A stretch of DNA of 50,110 nt, from positions 1 to 50,110 of the forward strand of contig JAJCZJ010000064.1 of the NCBI GenBank assembly GCA_029262455.1, given 5' to 3'. This document shows, one piece after another, positions 32,525 through 40,876 of the stretch. The position numbers and the translations under genes are program-made. The notes under the pieces are model-generated. The model was not told where the DNA came from. It did not search any database and saw only the letters and a program-made list of their open reading frames with translations. Source of the stretch: Deltaproteobacteria bacterium (lineage in GTDB: Bacteria > Desulfobacterota > Binatia > HRBIN30 > CADEER01). The number at the start of each line of letters is the position of its first letter. Within the stretch, counting starts at the first letter, position 1.

Positions 32525-35011
32525 TTACGAGGTAGGGCAGCCGTTGAGGGCGGCATTGACGGCCTGGATCAAGTCGCTGATGCTGACCCGTCCGTCGTGA
32601 TTGGCGTCGCACGCCTCGCATGACTCGAGAGAGGCGGCGGAGAGCGCTATCGTGACGCACCGGATCAGCTCGGATACAACCGAACGGCCACTGTTGTCAC
32701 AGTCGCCTGCGCACGAAGTTGCTGCGGTGGCGGTCGGTGTTGATGTCGGTGTGGCTGTCGCTGTTGGGGTCGGTGTCGATGTCTGAGTCGATGTTGGCGT
32801 CGAAGTTGGGGTCGGTGTTGGTTGCCTGATGCGAAATACGGTGATGGCGCTGTCGGCGAAACCGGTTACGTACAGTTCGCTGCCACTTGGTGAGAACGCC
32901 AGTGCGCTGGCGCCTGCGAGTCCGCCGTCGGTGTCGAAGTGAGACTCTGCGAACGACAGCGATCCAGTCACTGGACCGCGATCGAAGAGAGCGACCGAGT
33001 TTCCCGTAAAGCCTGCAACCGCTACGATGTCCGATCCTGGAGAGACTGCGACCGCGGCGGCCCCTTCGATTCCAGAGACTTCGTCTTGTCCGTCGAACAA
33101 GGCCTGAACGAAGGTGAGATCGCCCTGGCTTGGATCGCGCGCCAGCGTAACGATGGCGTTGTCGCCGTCGAGTTGGAAGATGCCGCCGCCACTGGCGACA
33201 TGGACATTGTTTCCTTCGGGCGTGATGGCTAGGCCGGAAGCGCCACCGAGCCCGGCGACTCCTGCGTCGCTGTCACGGATGGTTTGAATCGTCGGGAAGC
33301 TGGCTACGCCGTCGATGCGCTCGAAAGCGATGACCGCGTCGTCACCCGAGCTCGTCGAGTATAGGTGAGCGCCGTCGCCGGTAAAAAGCACTCCCGCTGG
33401 TTCTGCCAAGGCCGGCATGGTGCCGCGAAAAGCGAGGGTCCCTTGCTCGTTGATTGCGAAGAGCAGCGCGGAGCCCCGCAGGATCGAGATCGCCACGCCG
33501 AGGCGCCGATCCGGCGAAATGGCGACACCAACGGCGCCGCGGAGATCCTCGAAGCCTTCGTCGCGGGTCAGACTGTCGGCATAGGTCCAGGGCGTGTCTC
33601 CGGCGCCCCTTCGGTAGCTGTGGACGGCACCTCTGCCGAAATCGGCGATCAGCAGCATAGCGCCGTCCGGTGATATGGCCAGGCCGGTGGGCTGCAGCAA
33701 TTCGTTGGGCCCGGAACCGCGAATCGTAGAAGAAAATTGAAGTCGGCCGTCGGGATTGCGATCAAAGACGGAGAGTGAGCCATCACCGAATCCGGCAGTG
33801 ATCACTTGCGACCCGTCGGGTGCTACCACCACCGCGGCCGGCTGCTGCATTCCGCGCACGGCTCCACCGCTGTTTCGCTCGACCGCGATGAACGTCAGCG
33901 CTGCATCGAACACTGCGATCGCGCTGTCTTGTGCCCCGGCAGCGTAGATGTGTGTCTGGGCCGGGCCGAGGGCGAGGCCTGAGGTGCGTGTGATGCCTGT
34001 GACGGCGTCGCGATCGTCAAAGACCGCTCGCAAGAGTGTTAGATCGCCGTTTTGCTGATTGCGAGCCAGGGTCGCGACTGTACTGTTCTCCTCGCTGACG
34101 ACGTAGAGTCGTTCGTCGTCGTCGGACAAGGCGAGTTTTGAAGGGGCTGCGGTTCCCGCGCTGATCTCGCCGAGGAAGGATCTCGCATTGGTCAATTCTC
34201 CGGTCGATGGGTTGCGGTCGAAGATCGCGATGGCGTTGAGGTCTTGTACCGCGGTGTAGAGATGGCGACCGTCAGCTGAGATTAGGAGGTCGCGGTGACG
34301 GCCGAGATCTATCTCTGGGTTTTCGGCTGGGAGCAGAGTCCGGACGAAAGACAGGATCCCCTGGTCGTGCTCCAGCAGAGTCACGGCCCGGTCGCCGTCG
34401 CTGGCGACGTGCAGAAAGCGGTCGTCCGCTCCAATGTCGAGCGCGGCGACGCCGCGCAGTCCCGGTGCCTCGATGCTGTTGGATACGGTCGATTGGTGGC
34501 GTAGGCCGTCGGCTTCCTCAGTGAAGAGGGCGACTGCGTTGGAGCCGCCGACGTACAACGTGCCGGTCGGGCCGGCGGCGATGTCGGCGATCTGCGTGAC
34601 CCCGAAACCGCCGTCGATGGTTTGCGCCAATGCCAGAGTGCCCGAGTCCGGGTCGCGGGCGAGAATTGCAATGGTGCTGCCCCCACCGGCGAAGAGCATG
34701 GCTTCGTCGGCGGACAAGTGGAGGGCTTGAACTGCCGCGATGCCCCTGATTCCTGCGACACCGTCGCGATAGACGGCAATTCTACCGAGTCGGCCGTTGG
34801 ATCCGTTGCGCGCGAAGGCGACGATTGCGCGGTCGCCGCGACCAGCGGCGTAGATGTGTCTGCCGTCGGCGCTTGCTACCAGTGCTCCGACCTCGCGCAG
34901 TCCGGTCCCGTTGAAGAGTGTCTGTATCGGCTCGGCGAGGGGCAACTGGGCCACCGACGAGGATACTGTGGCAACGCAGGCAATAACTGCGACGATGAAG
35001 AAGCGCGGCAT
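32525..35011 (-). CDS. Secreted beta-propeller protein with Pro/Thr linker and dockerin-like C-terminus
   Basis: 828 aa. Signal peptide (MPRFFIVAVIACVATVSSSV). Residues about 30-720 are many copies of a blade of the lactonase/YVTN type, recognisable by repeated SADGRHIYAAG, SPDGAMLLIADF and GDDAVIAFER motifs. Residues about 720-762 are a Pro-Thr-Ser linker. The last 60 residues contain two Cys-flanked calcium-loop-like motifs, CAGDCDNSGR and CDANHDGRVSISDLI, like a type I dockerin. The protein is probably exported and attached or assembled through this end. The ligand of the propeller is unknown. No cohesin partner is visible. Confidence 0.82.
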   Translation of the reverse strand: MPRFFIVAVIACVATVSSSVAQLPLAEPIQTLFNGTGLREVGALVASADGRHIYAAGRGDRAIVAFARNGSNGRLGRIAVYRDGVAGIRGIAAVQALHLSADEAMLFAGGGSTIAILARDPDSGTLALAQTIDGGFGVTQIADIAAGPTGTLYVGGSNAVALFTEEADGLRHQSTVSNSIEAPGLRGVAALDIGADDRFLHVASDGDRAVTLLEHDQGILSFVRTLLPAENPEIDLGRHRDLLISADGRHLYTAVQDLNAIAIFDRNPSTGELTNARSFLGEISAGTAAPSKLALSDDDERLYVVSEENSTVATLARNQQNGDLTLLRAVFDDRDAVTGITRTSGLALGPAQTHIYAAGAQDSAIAVFDAALTFIAVERNSGGAVRGMQQPAAVVVAPDGSQVITAGFGDGSLSVFDRNPDGRLQFSSTIRGSGPNELLQPTGLAISPDGAMLLIADFGRGAVHSYRRGAGDTPWTYADSLTRDEGFEDLRGAVGVAISPDRRLGVAISILRGSALLFAINEQGTLAFRGTMPALAEPAGVLFTGDGAHLYSTSSGDDAVIAFERIDGVASFPTIQTIRDSDAGVAGLGGASGLAITPEGNNVHVASGGGIFQLDGDNAIVTLARDPSQGDLTFVQALFDGQDEVSGIEGAAAVAVSPGSDIVAVAGFTGNSVALFDRGPVTGSLSFAESHFDTDGGLAGASALAFSPSGSELYVTGFADSAITVFRIRQPTPTPTSTPTSTQTSTPTPTATATPTSTPTATAATSCAGDCDNSGRSVVSELIRCVTIALSAASLESCEACDANHDGRVSISDLIQAVNAALNGCPTS
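32715..32822 (-). repeat. Low-complexity Pro/Thr/Ser linker coding repeat
   Basis: About 108 bases encode PTPTPTSTPTSTQTSTPTPTA and similar residues. On the + strand this appears as repeated GTCGGTGTT/GTCGGTGTCG units with G/T bias. It is a degenerate tandem array prone to length change by slippage, separating propeller from dockerin-like module. Confidence 0.8.
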
Positions 35012-35068
35012 GGGGAACTAACTCTATCGCGAGGAGGGCGGCTAAGCCTAGCGGTTTGGCTGCCCGCG

Positions 35069-37276
35069 TCAGTCCGGGGTTTCGCGAGCGAGCGGAAAAC
35101 CGATGCTGACGTATGCCTCGACGCGGTCGTTGCTGCCGAAGCCAAGGGTGATTTCGACCGGTAGGACGATCGTGTCGAGTCCGATGCCGACGGCACCGCC
35201 GTGCTCTAGTCGGGAGTCATCGGTTAGCTGTTGCCGGCTGCGCCCGATGGTGCCGACGTTGTAGGCGAGAGTACCGTAAGCGCCTCGGCCGAGGCCGAGA
35301 GGGAGATCGAAGAGACGGTACTGATAGGCGAGGCGTAGGGCGATGAGGTTTGAGCCGCGCAGCTCCTGGCGTTCGAACCCGGGGAAAGAAGTCGGTCCAC
35401 CGAGCAGAAACTCCTCATAGACTGGCAGTCGACTGCCGAGTGAGCTAGACGCTCGCAGGTCGGCGGAGACGGTGTGTCGGTCCGCGAGGCGATAGTAGTG
35501 AGCGGCGCGCAGCGACGCCCGCCAGAAGCTGGCGTCTCCGCCGAGAAGACGGTCCGCGACCTCGGCGCGGATTTTCAACAAGGTCCCCTCCGTCGCGAAG
35601 GGAAACGCATCGAGCGTGTCGAGTTCGCTCCGCACGAATAAGGAGCTGACATTGTCATCGGCGTCGATACCGACCTGCCTATCCCCGAAGTCGACCCGTT
35701 TCCAACGATAGCCGCCGACGACTTGCCCAAAATTTCGCAGGGCTCGTCCGATCCCCATTTCGGCCCCCCAGTACCGATCTCTGAGATTCTTGATGTGCCG
35801 CTTGTTGGCGAAGAGTGGTTGCTTCTGCTCGCGCATGAAGAGTCGTGGCTGCACAAAGAAGGCCGATCCGCCGAGGTTGTATTGGAGGTACGTCACTTCT
35901 GTGCCGTAGATGCCTCCGAACAAGAAGTCCGCCGAGAGAACTGAGCGTGGGCCGATGAGTCCGTTTGTCGTCCAGTTGACGAGGCCGACGGTCTGGTAGA
36001 GCTCATCGTAATGGAGGCCGATGCCGATCGAGTTGGCGTTGCGTCGTTCGACGTGCAACTTGAGGATGTAGCCGCCCTGGTCGTTGCGCCGTGTGGCGAC
36101 ACGAATACTATTGAGAAAGTCCTGGCCGAAGATACCGCGGATTCGTTGGTCGAGGTCCTTGCTGGTCAGGCGAGCGCCGCGCCGAATGCCGAGCGAGTGG
36201 AGTAGGGCTAGGTCTCTTGGATCGGCGTCCCCGGTGATCTCGACGGCGTCGATGCGCAGCTCGTGATCGGGATCTGCTCTTGGGCTGGCTTGTAGCGGTA
36301 CCGCTGCACCGCCAATACCGACTGCGGCAACTGCCCGGATCGCATCGATTTGTTTGCGCGCGGCTGCTTCTCCTGCGGCGATGAGTTCGGCGGCGCGGTC
36401 AAAGTCACCGACGCTGAAGCCATCGAGTTCGGGTATGATGACCAGGTCTGCCAGCTTTCGTTGTTCTTCCGTCGACTTTGCGATTTGCAGGGAGAACGCC
36501 TGGTCAGCAACGGCCAGGATTGAAACCAGTTCGTCCTTGCCGAGCAGCGGGTTCGAGATGTCGACAGCAATGATTCGGGTGGCGCCCATACCAATGGCGA
36601 TATCGACGGGGAGGTTCTTGACCATCATTCCATCGACCAGGAGCTGATCGTCGATGTCGACTGGCTCGATGGCTCCGGGGATGGCCATGCTCGCGCGCAT
36701 GGCTTCGGCGAGAGTGAGTCGTTTGCCGTCGAGGATGACCTCTGCCCCGGTTACGATGTCCGTCGCCACCGCTCGAAACGGAATCGGAAATTCGTCGAAG
36801 CTCGATGGGGCGCCCAGTGTCGCCAAGGTGAAGAGATTGGTGATCTTGTCACCTCGGGAGATGCTGCTCGGCAAGATAATGCTGAGTCCGTCGAGCACAA
36901 AGTTGACGAGATATCGCGATGTCCCGTCCTTTTGTTGAAAGAAGAGAGATCGTCTGTCGGGGTCGTTGCTGAAGATCGCCTGCCAATCGACCTCAGTGAT
37001 GAGTTCCTCGAGTTCCTCGGGTGAGTATCCGAGGGCGTAGAGGCCACCGATGATGCTACCCATGCTGGTGCCAGTGACGTAGTCGGGAACAATGCCGTTG
37101 TCGCGCAGGACTCGCAGTACGCCGATATGCGCGAATCCACGGGCGCCGCCGCCGCTCAGGGCCAATCCGAGGCGGGGGCGCTCGGATCGGGCCGAGTCGG
37201 CAGCCGAAACCGGTCCCGCAAGGGCGAGCATCGCTAGGATCACGCCGATCGGGGAAAATTTAGAGACGAGGGTCAT
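35069..37276 (-). CDS. Patatin-like phospholipase fused to POTRA/Omp85-type barrel (PlpD-like)
   Basis: 735 aa. Signal peptide (GVILAMLALAGPVSA). The patatin domain has the oxyanion loop GGGARG (42-47), nucleophile GTSMG (69-73, Ser71) and catalytic Asp215 in VDGMMVKNLP. Residues about 335-415 look like one POTRA domain (DAVEITGDADPRDLALLHSLG). The rest, ending in YVSIGFPLARETPD, is a surface-antigen/Omp85-like beta-barrel. This is the architecture of PlpD and FplA (type Vd secretion), where the barrel anchors or exports the lipase. The ATG is preceded by an A/T-rich TATATTAT and no Shine-Dalgarno. Confidence 0.9.
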   Translation of the reverse strand: MTLVSKFSPIGVILAMLALAGPVSAADSARSERPRLGLALSGGGARGFAHIGVLRVLRDNGIVPDYVTGTSMGSIIGGLYALGYSPEELEELITEVDWQAIFSNDPDRRSLFFQQKDGTSRYLVNFVLDGLSIILPSSISRGDKITNLFTLATLGAPSSFDEFPIPFRAVATDIVTGAEVILDGKRLTLAEAMRASMAIPGAIEPVDIDDQLLVDGMMVKNLPVDIAIGMGATRIIAVDISNPLLGKDELVSILAVADQAFSLQIAKSTEEQRKLADLVIIPELDGFSVGDFDRAAELIAAGEAAARKQIDAIRAVAAVGIGGAAVPLQASPRADPDHELRIDAVEITGDADPRDLALLHSLGIRRGARLTSKDLDQRIRGIFGQDFLNSIRVATRRNDQGGYILKLHVERRNANSIGIGLHYDELYQTVGLVNWTTNGLIGPRSVLSADFLFGGIYGTEVTYLQYNLGGSAFFVQPRLFMREQKQPLFANKRHIKNLRDRYWGAEMGIGRALRNFGQVVGGYRWKRVDFGDRQVGIDADDNVSSLFVRSELDTLDAFPFATEGTLLKIRAEVADRLLGGDASFWRASLRAAHYYRLADRHTVSADLRASSSLGSRLPVYEEFLLGGPTSFPGFERQELRGSNLIALRLAYQYRLFDLPLGLGRGAYGTLAYNVGTIGRSRQQLTDDSRLEHGGAVGIGLDTIVLPVEITLGFGSNDRVEAYVSIGFPLARETPD

Positions 37277-37288
37277 CGAGATAATATA
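37277..37288 (-). promoter_or_regulatory. Candidate -10 element giving a leaderless patatin transcript
   Basis: On the minus strand CTATATTATCTCG precedes the ATG at 37276. TATATT (37288-37283) matches the -10 consensus at 5 of 6 bases and ends 6 bases before the start codon, so transcription would begin at or next to the A of ATG. No purine-rich ribosome binding site is present. No good -35 hexamer is seen 17 bases further up. Confidence 0.3.
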
Positions 37289-37567
37289 GAGGTTCCAGAC
37301 AGCTCGTGCATGCTGGCAGCCGTCGTCTCAGGGGATGTCGAGGGTTCTCTGGAGGGTCTTGAAATATCTGCGCGGACGAGGAATATATCGCGCCAGAGGT
37401 CGAATCGAGCGGCGAAGTTCCCGTGGTTGGACGCATCTTGGCGGCGCACCGGGGGGTTGTTCCGGAGAGATCTCGGGCAGGCGCTTCTCGAAGGGCGCGA
37501 CGAAAAATCAGGTCGATGCAGACGGCTGGCGAGAAGTGCCGGCGGAATGCTGGGAAAGGTCGTGAGT

Positions 37568-38527
37568 ATGGTTGAATCTCAAGTAATGGTCGAAGCGCGG
37601 TCCTTGCGCAAAGACTACGGTTCGACGTTAGCAGTGGATGACGTTTCGTTTCAGGTCTCGCGCGGCGAGGTCGTCGGGTTTCTGGGGCCCAATGGGGCCG
37701 GGAAATCGACCACGATGAAGATGTTGACAGGGTACCTGAGCCCAACCGCCGGTAGTGCCTATGTCGGTGGCCTCGATGTTGCGGCCGATCCGATCGCAGC
37801 GAAGACCAAGATTGGCTACTTGCCGGAAAGCGCACCTCTTTACGACGACATGATGGTGGCCGAGTTTCTGCGGTACGTCGCGGACATCCGGCGTGTGGAC
37901 GGTGCCACGCGTCGAGAGCGGCTCGAGACCATTTGTGGGCGCTGTGGTTTGAACGACGTACTCGGCAAGAATGTCGGACAGCTTTCGAAGGGATATCGGC
38001 AGCGCGTCGGTCTTGCTCAGGCAATGGTGCACGACCCGGATCTTCTCATCCTTGACGAGCCTACGTCGGGATTGGACCCGAACCAGATCGTTGAGATCCG
38101 CGCGCTCATTCGTGAGCTGGGCTCGGAGAAGACAGTGATCCTGTCCACTCACATCCTACCCGAAGTGCAGGCGAGTTGTGACCGCATCATCATTATTAGT
38201 GGAGGCAAGCTCGTCGCAGATGCGAGTCCTGAAATGCTCTCCGGCGGCGATGGGGCTTCCGTCGTCCGGGTTAGTGTCAAAGGCGACGCGCCGGCAGAGT
38301 CGATCTTTGCGGGAGTGGCAGGTGTCCGGGATGTGACGGTTCTCGGTGGTGAGCCCGGTGGACAGGCCTTTCGCCTGCGCAGTGTGTCAGGCGAGGATCC
38401 ACGCGAGGCGATCTTTCGGGCTGCGGTGGATAACGGGCTGGTATTGCTCGACTTGCACCGCGAGCAGGTTTCCTTGGAGGAGACGTTCCGCCAGCTGACG
38501 ACGACGGAGGATGGGGCTCATGCGTAA
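37568..38527 (+). CDS. ABC transporter ATP-binding protein, GldA-like
   Basis: 319 aa from ATG 37568 (MVESQVMVEARSLRKDYGS); the frame is open back to 37310 but that part is not ABC-like. Walker A GPNGAGKST (40-48), signature LSKGYRQR (about 140-147), Walker B LLILDEPTSGLDP (161-172) and the H-loop STHI are intact. The C-terminal 90 residues form the extra domain found in GldA/NatA/NosF-type ATPases. It powers the permease encoded next; in gliding Bacteroidota GldA-GldF-GldG is needed for motility, while elsewhere the operon's cargo is unknown. Confidence 0.92.
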   Translation: MVESQVMVEARSLRKDYGSTLAVDDVSFQVSRGEVVGFLGPNGAGKSTTMKMLTGYLSPTAGSAYVGGLDVAADPIAAKTKIGYLPESAPLYDDMMVAEFLRYVADIRRVDGATRRERLETICGRCGLNDVLGKNVGQLSKGYRQRVGLAQAMVHDPDLLILDEPTSGLDPNQIVEIRALIRELGSEKTVILSTHILPEVQASCDRIIIISGGKLVADASPEMLSGGDGASVVRVSVKGDAPAESIFAGVAGVRDVTVLGGEPGGQAFRLRSVSGEDPREAIFRAAVDNGLVLLDLHREQVSLEETFRQLTTTEDGAHA

Positions 38528-39239
38528 TGTTTTAGCCGTCGCGCGGCGCGAGCTCAGCGCCTATTTCAATTCGCCGGTCGCCTACATCGTGATCGTAACG
38601 TTCTTGGCAGTGGCCGGGTGGATGTACTTTTCGACCTTGTTTCTTTTTGGCCGCGCCGATATGCGGCCCTTCTTTCAGCCGTCGCCTTTTTCGCCCGCGA
38701 TGTTGTTGGTGATTCTGGCGCCAGCCATCACCATGCGGTTGATCGCGGAGGAGCGTAAGTCGGGAACGATCGAGCTGTTGCTGACGATGCCGATGCAAGA
38801 CTGGGAGATCATCTTCGGCAAATTCTTGGCGGCGCTTGCGCTGGTAGCGGTGGGTCTTCTGCTGACCTTCGCTTATCCTCTGACCGTCAGTTCGTTGGGT
38901 GAGCTCGACTGGGGACCGGTGATCGCCGGTTACGTCGGAATGCTTCTGTTCGCCGCATCGTTGCTCGCGATCGGCGTCCTTTGTTCGACAGTTACCGAGA
39001 ACCAGATCGTGGCCTTCATTGTCGCGTTCCTGGTCTCGGGCTTTCTCTACTACGTCTACTGGCTGCGGTTTTTTGTTCCACCGCTGTTGTCACCAATCTT
39101 TGAATTTCTCTCGGTCTCGTTTCACCTCGACAATTTGTCGCGCGGAGTGATCGATTCTCGGGATGTCGTCTACTACCTGTCGTTGACCTTTGGGGCACTG
39201 TTGCTGGCAACGCAGGCACTCGGGAGGCGTCACGCCTAG
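38520..39239 (+). CDS. ABC transporter permease, GldF-like (ABC-2 type)
   Basis: 239 aa from ATG 38520, which has ACGGAGG at an optimal distance; ATG 38511 is an alternative. It overlaps the ATPase gene end by 8 bases. Six hydrophobic segments are seen. The N-terminus VARRELSAYFNSPVAYIVIVTFL and the EERKSGTIELLLTMPMQDWEIIFGKFLAAL segment are diagnostic of ABC-2 permeases of the GldF/NosY group. Confidence 0.92.
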   Translation: MRNVLAVARRELSAYFNSPVAYIVIVTFLAVAGWMYFSTLFLFGRADMRPFFQPSPFSPAMLLVILAPAITMRLIAEERKSGTIELLLTMPMQDWEIIFGKFLAALALVAVGLLLTFAYPLTVSSLGELDWGPVIAGYVGMLLFAASLLAIGVLCSTVTENQIVAFIVAFLVSGFLYYVYWLRFFVPPLLSPIFEFLSVSFHLDNLSRGVIDSRDVVYYLSLTFGALLLATQALGRRHA

Positions 39240-39256
39240 GGGCGGTGACGAGACTC

Positions 39257-40864
39257 ATGGCAAAGAAGAATACGATCGATAGAACGGTTTGGATGCTGGC
39301 GATCGTCGGCAGTCTGGTGTTCCTCAACATTCTTGGCCAGCGGTACTTCTCGCGCCTCGATCTCACGCGGGATCGGCAGTTCACCCTGAGCTCGGCGACG
39401 GAAGACACGTTGCGGGAGTTGAAGGATCCGGTGTCGGTACGTGCGTACTTCACGAAGGATCTGCCGGCGCCTTTTAGCACCAACGCTCGCTACGTCCAGG
39501 ATCTGCTCGAAGAGTATTACACCGTCGCCGATGGCAACCTCAGCTACGAGTTTATCGACCCGCTGGCCGAGGAGACGGAAGAAGACAAAGAGAAAAAGAA
39601 GGACTTGCGTCAGGATATCTTCGGTCGGGCGGTGCGTGAGCAGACCAGTGTCGAGCGTGAGCTCGAGTCCGTGGGAATCGCTCCTGTTCAGGTGCGCGTG
39701 AATGAAGGCGACAATCTCGAGGTCAAACGCGCCTATATGGGGATTGCTGTCAGCCACGGTGGCGAGCAAGAAGCTATCCCCGTGGTACAGGAGACGGCTG
39801 GGCTCGAGTACGACCTCACGACGCTGATCCGCAAACTCGCCCGTGAAAAGAGACCGAAGATCGGGTTGATGGTGGGGCACGATGCGCCGGACCCGCGCCG
39901 CGAAATCGGGCGGGCCTTTGGGCTCTTGTCGCAACTCTATGACGTGACGACGGTGGACTTGTCGCAGACTCCGGAAATTCCGGAAGATGTGAACGCACTC
40001 CTCGTCGTTGCGCCGCGCACGGCGCTCGAGCAGCCCGAGCTGGAGGCGATTGATCGCTTCGTCGCGGGCGGCGGATCGCTGGCGGTGTTCTTGGACGCGG
40101 TGAAGCCTGACCTTCAAACGATGCAGGCAGAAGAATTGAACCACGGGCTGGGTGATCTGCTCGAAGCCTACGGGATTCGGATCGAACCGGGTTTAATTCT
40201 CGATGCCGAGAGTGCGACCATCGCGGTGGCTCGACAGCAGGGCTTCATGCGCATCCAGCAGCCGGTGCAGTATCCCTTCCTCCCACAGCCGGAAGCGCTC
40301 GACAGCGATCATCCGCTGACGCGTGGAATATCCGGGGTCGTCTTTCCGTTCATGAGTCCGTTGACAATCGTTGCGGCAGCGACCGGCGTAAGTGCCCATT
40401 CGCTGGTGGAGAGCTCGCCGGAGAGTTGGGTGCATTTACCGCCGTACGACCTGTCGCCGTTTAAGCAGTGGACCAAGGCTGAAGCAGGGGAACAGTCAGC
40501 GCGTACGATGATTGCGACGCTCAGCGGTCTGATTCCCAGCCATTTCGGTGCGGTGCCGGAGGACAGTAGCGCCGAAGCGAGGGTTGTCGTCGCCGGTGGC
40601 GCCTCCTTCGTCGGCGATCAGTTCTTTGCTCAGGGCAACGAAGTCTTGTTGCTCAACATGATGGATTGGTTGGTGCGTGATGATGCGTTGTTGGCTGTAC
40701 GGACTCGTGGTCTGAAGGCGGCGCCGTTGGCCGACGTCGGTGATTCCAAACGAGTTATGCTCAAGTACGCCAACATTCTTGGTGTTCCGTTGCTGTTTGT
40801 TTTGTATGGGCTGTTCCGATGGCAGCGCCGCGAGTCGCGACGCGCGAACGTGTCCCTTGCCTGA
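39257..40864 (+). CDS. GldG-like ABC-associated protein
   Basis: 535 aa from ATG 39257 (MAKKNTIDRTVWMLAIVGSL); a GTG at 39245 is also possible. One membrane helix near residues 12-30, a large extracytoplasmic region, and a second helix near the C-terminus (ILGVPLLFVLYGLFRW) followed by basic residues. YFSRLDLTRDRQFTLSSATEDTLRELKDPVSVRAYF is the GldG/DUF7088-type start, and the central PKIGLMVGHDAPD and SLAVFLDAV blocks belong to the ABC-type auxiliary family. It likely forms the membrane complex with the two preceding proteins. Confidence 0.88.
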   Translation: MAKKNTIDRTVWMLAIVGSLVFLNILGQRYFSRLDLTRDRQFTLSSATEDTLRELKDPVSVRAYFTKDLPAPFSTNARYVQDLLEEYYTVADGNLSYEFIDPLAEETEEDKEKKKDLRQDIFGRAVREQTSVERELESVGIAPVQVRVNEGDNLEVKRAYMGIAVSHGGEQEAIPVVQETAGLEYDLTTLIRKLAREKRPKIGLMVGHDAPDPRREIGRAFGLLSQLYDVTTVDLSQTPEIPEDVNALLVVAPRTALEQPELEAIDRFVAGGGSLAVFLDAVKPDLQTMQAEELNHGLGDLLEAYGIRIEPGLILDAESATIAVARQQGFMRIQQPVQYPFLPQPEALDSDHPLTRGISGVVFPFMSPLTIVAAATGVSAHSLVESSPESWVHLPPYDLSPFKQWTKAEAGEQSARTMIATLSGLIPSHFGAVPEDSSAEARVVVAGGASFVGDQFFAQGNEVLLLNMMDWLVRDDALLAVRTRGLKAAPLADVGDSKRVMLKYANILGVPLLFVLYGLFRWQRRESRRANVSLA

Positions 40865-40876
40865 GGAGTTGGGGTG

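Noticed and set aside
32715-32822. Repeated G/T-rich units considered as CRISPR or phage-type repeats
   Set aside because: The repeats are degenerate, in frame, have no spacers and encode a Pro/Thr/Ser linker.
37310-37567. Extension of the GldA-like gene upstream of 37568
   Set aside because: The extra 86 residues are basic and non-conserved, while the ABC domain starts normally after MVESQVMVEA.
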